From Actinomycetota bacterium (lineage in GTDB: Bacteria > Actinomycetota > Thermoleophilia > Solirubrobacterales > JACPNS01): 64,000 bases of DNA. A program made the position numbers and the translations under genes. The DNA lies in assembly GCA_016213645.1 (NCBI GenBank), contig JACQZY010000003.1, positions 85,214 to 149,213 of the forward strand, read 5' to 3'. Shown here piece by piece: positions 62,964-64,000 of this stretch; position 1 is the stretch's first letter; every line of letters begins with the position of its first letter. The notes below the pieces were generated by a model. It was not told the origin of the DNA. It saw only the letters and a list, made by a program, of their open reading frames with translations, and searched no databases.

Positions 62964-63859
62964 CTAAGCCGCGCGTCGCGCCGCCTCGGTGATTGACGCT
63001 TCGCCGGGTCCGCCGCTTGGCACAACTGGCCCAAACGGTCTTACGATCCCTCCACGTCCAGTGGCCTCGTGTCCCGTGGCCAGTAATCCGTCGGCCAAGA
63101 TGTTCTTGGCCGCATTAACGTCCGCGTGATCTTCGTGACCACACGCCTTGCAAACAAACGCTTGGTTCTTGCGATTGCCTTCTTCGGTGTGACTGCAGTT
63201 GTTACAGCAGCGACTCGTGTCTCTGGCTGTAACGCGGACAAGCTCTACGCCCGCGGCGGCCGCCTTTTGCTCCAGGCGGCGGCTGAAGGTGCTCCATCCT
63301 TGACGCGCGATTTCCCGGTTGAGACCACTCTTGGCGCGTACGTTCTTGCCCGGCGCCGCGATGCTGCCTTTGGCGCTCGCCATCATGTTCTTCACTCTGA
63401 GGTCTTCGATCGAAATCAGATCGTTTTCGACAACCAGCTGAGTCGTGACTTTCTCGCGCCAGTCGTTTAAGCGATCGGCCTGGCGGGCGGCAAGCTTCGC
63501 GAGCGCGAGCTTGGTTCGCGCTCGCCTATTTGAGCCCTTGCTCTGCCGTGCCAGCTTGCGTTCTAGCCGCAGTTTGCGCTTCAACTCCGCGGCGCCTGGT
63601 TGCGGAGCGCTTTTCAGCACGCCGTCACTGGTTGCGACGCTTACCGTGATGCCAAGGTCAAGGCCGATCGCTTTGCCAGTTGCGCTGCGCTCGATTGGCG
63701 GTTGCGGCGCCGCGAAGGAGACATGCCAGCGTCCGGCGGCGTCCTTGGTGACGCGGCCCATGCCAAAGTCGGGCGGCAGAGGCCGCGATAGCCGAAAGCG
63801 CACGGCGCCACACTTGGGTACTTGCACCGTGGCCCACCGGCCGCTTAACTTGCGGATCG
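62964..63859 (-). pseudogene. tnpB: tnpB (OrfB) RNA-guided nuclease gene, N-terminal part missing
   Basis: About 298 residues of TnpB. It begins at TIRKLSGRWATVQVPK and contains RFRLSRPLPPDF, the RuvC-I aspartate (AIGLDLGITVSVAT), RuvC-II glutamate (LISIEDLRVKNM), the zinc finger with Cys pairs (CCNNCSHTEEGNR and VCKACGHEDHAD) and the RuvC-III aspartate (HADVNAAKNIL). The N-terminal wedge/REC region is absent: the 5' boundary coincides with a probable IS3-family end at 63860. The frame stays open into the IS3 sequence, so a chimeric product is possible, but nuclease activity is unlikely. Without a tnpA, the element is non-autonomous. Confidence 0.8.
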
Positions 63860-64000
63860 TGTCCCTCCCCTCAAACCGTGGAGACATTGACTTAAGCGAC
63901 GGCCGGTGAATCTGACCGTTCGTTGGTGACAGAAATAGCAGCCATCCGGGCCTCAAAGAGGACCGGCGGCAGCATCCCGCAGTAGCTGTGACGGCGAGTG
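63860..64000 (-). mobile_element. IS3-family element, right end with transposase C-terminus (runs off window)
   Basis: On the minus strand 63892-63999 reads TRRHSYCGMLPPVLFEARMA and continues to a TAA stop at 63892-63894. RRHSxxGxLxPxxFE is the C-terminal signature of IS3/DDE integrase-core transposases. Beyond the stop, plus-strand TGTCCCTCCCCTCAAACCGT at 63860, followed by GGAGAC, has the look of an IS3 terminal repeat beginning TG. This element probably inserted into tnpB; its other end lies outside the window. Confidence 0.6.

Overview
The window is high-GC, densely packed bacterial DNA. The content points to an actinobacterium, most likely Thermoleophilia/Solirubrobacterales: acyl-CoA catabolic operons, a TB7.3-type biotin carrier, EgtB/EgtD ergothioneine enzymes, a holin-X/DUF3618/DUF4235-like membrane trio, secreted collagen-like proteins and delta-60 propeller proteins. 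The placement is inferred from gene content; no rRNA is present to confirm it. I saw no rRNA, tRNA or CRISPR array.

Layout. 1-1.9 kb: Fe-S trafficking genes (A-type carrier, BolA, CGFS glutaredoxin) and a DegV protein. 1.9-5.1 kb: AI-2E-type membrane protein, three small envelope genes and a nitrilase. 5.3-10.7 kb: a tightly overlapped minus-strand operon (crotonase, acyl-CoA carboxylase beta, BKACE/DUF849, AMACR-type racemase, MerR regulator) with a 23-bp palindrome upstream. A near-copy of that palindrome lies upstream of an acyl-CoA dehydrogenase at 17.9 kb. 10.8-15.6 kb: two secreted collagen-like proteins around a crotonase, and a lipoprotein. 15.6-20.3 kb: GT39-like membrane protein, acyl-CoA dehydrogenase and SDR. 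20.4-22 kb: a lower-GC AbiE toxin-antitoxin pair. 22-26 kb: MBL hydrolase and a GT2-glpK-plsC operon. 26-35 kb: biotin carrier, methylmalonyl-CoA-decarboxylase-like crotonase, bioF-bioD, two tandem propeller proteins, bioA and NUDIX. 34.9-42.6 kb: egtB-egtD, secreted GH2 glycosidase, MBL hydrolase, DUF4383-like protein and semialdehyde dehydrogenase.

The most unusual locus is 42.9-53.0 kb, a tightly spaced seven-gene operon. Three tandem, divergent members of the CoA-dependent acyltransferase superfamily (WS/DGAT- or PapA-like, with eroded HHxxxDG motifs) precede a MacB-type ABC ATPase fused to an N-terminal MTH1187/thiamine-binding-like domain, a large FtsX-type permease, a DrrA-like ATPase and an ABC-2 permease. 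This looks like a lipid or acyl-conjugate assembly-and-export system, loosely analogous to PapA plus DrrABC in mycobacteria. A GT1 glycosyltransferase and an MFS exporter follow it.

56.2-62.6 kb is a chemoreceptor locus: CheW plus four receptors that form two paralogous, translationally coupled pairs. The right end (62.8-64.0 kb) is mobile-element debris: an RHS/YD-repeat remnant, an IS200/IS605-type tnpB with its right-end hairpin, and an IS3-family element that appears to interrupt tnpB and runs off the window.
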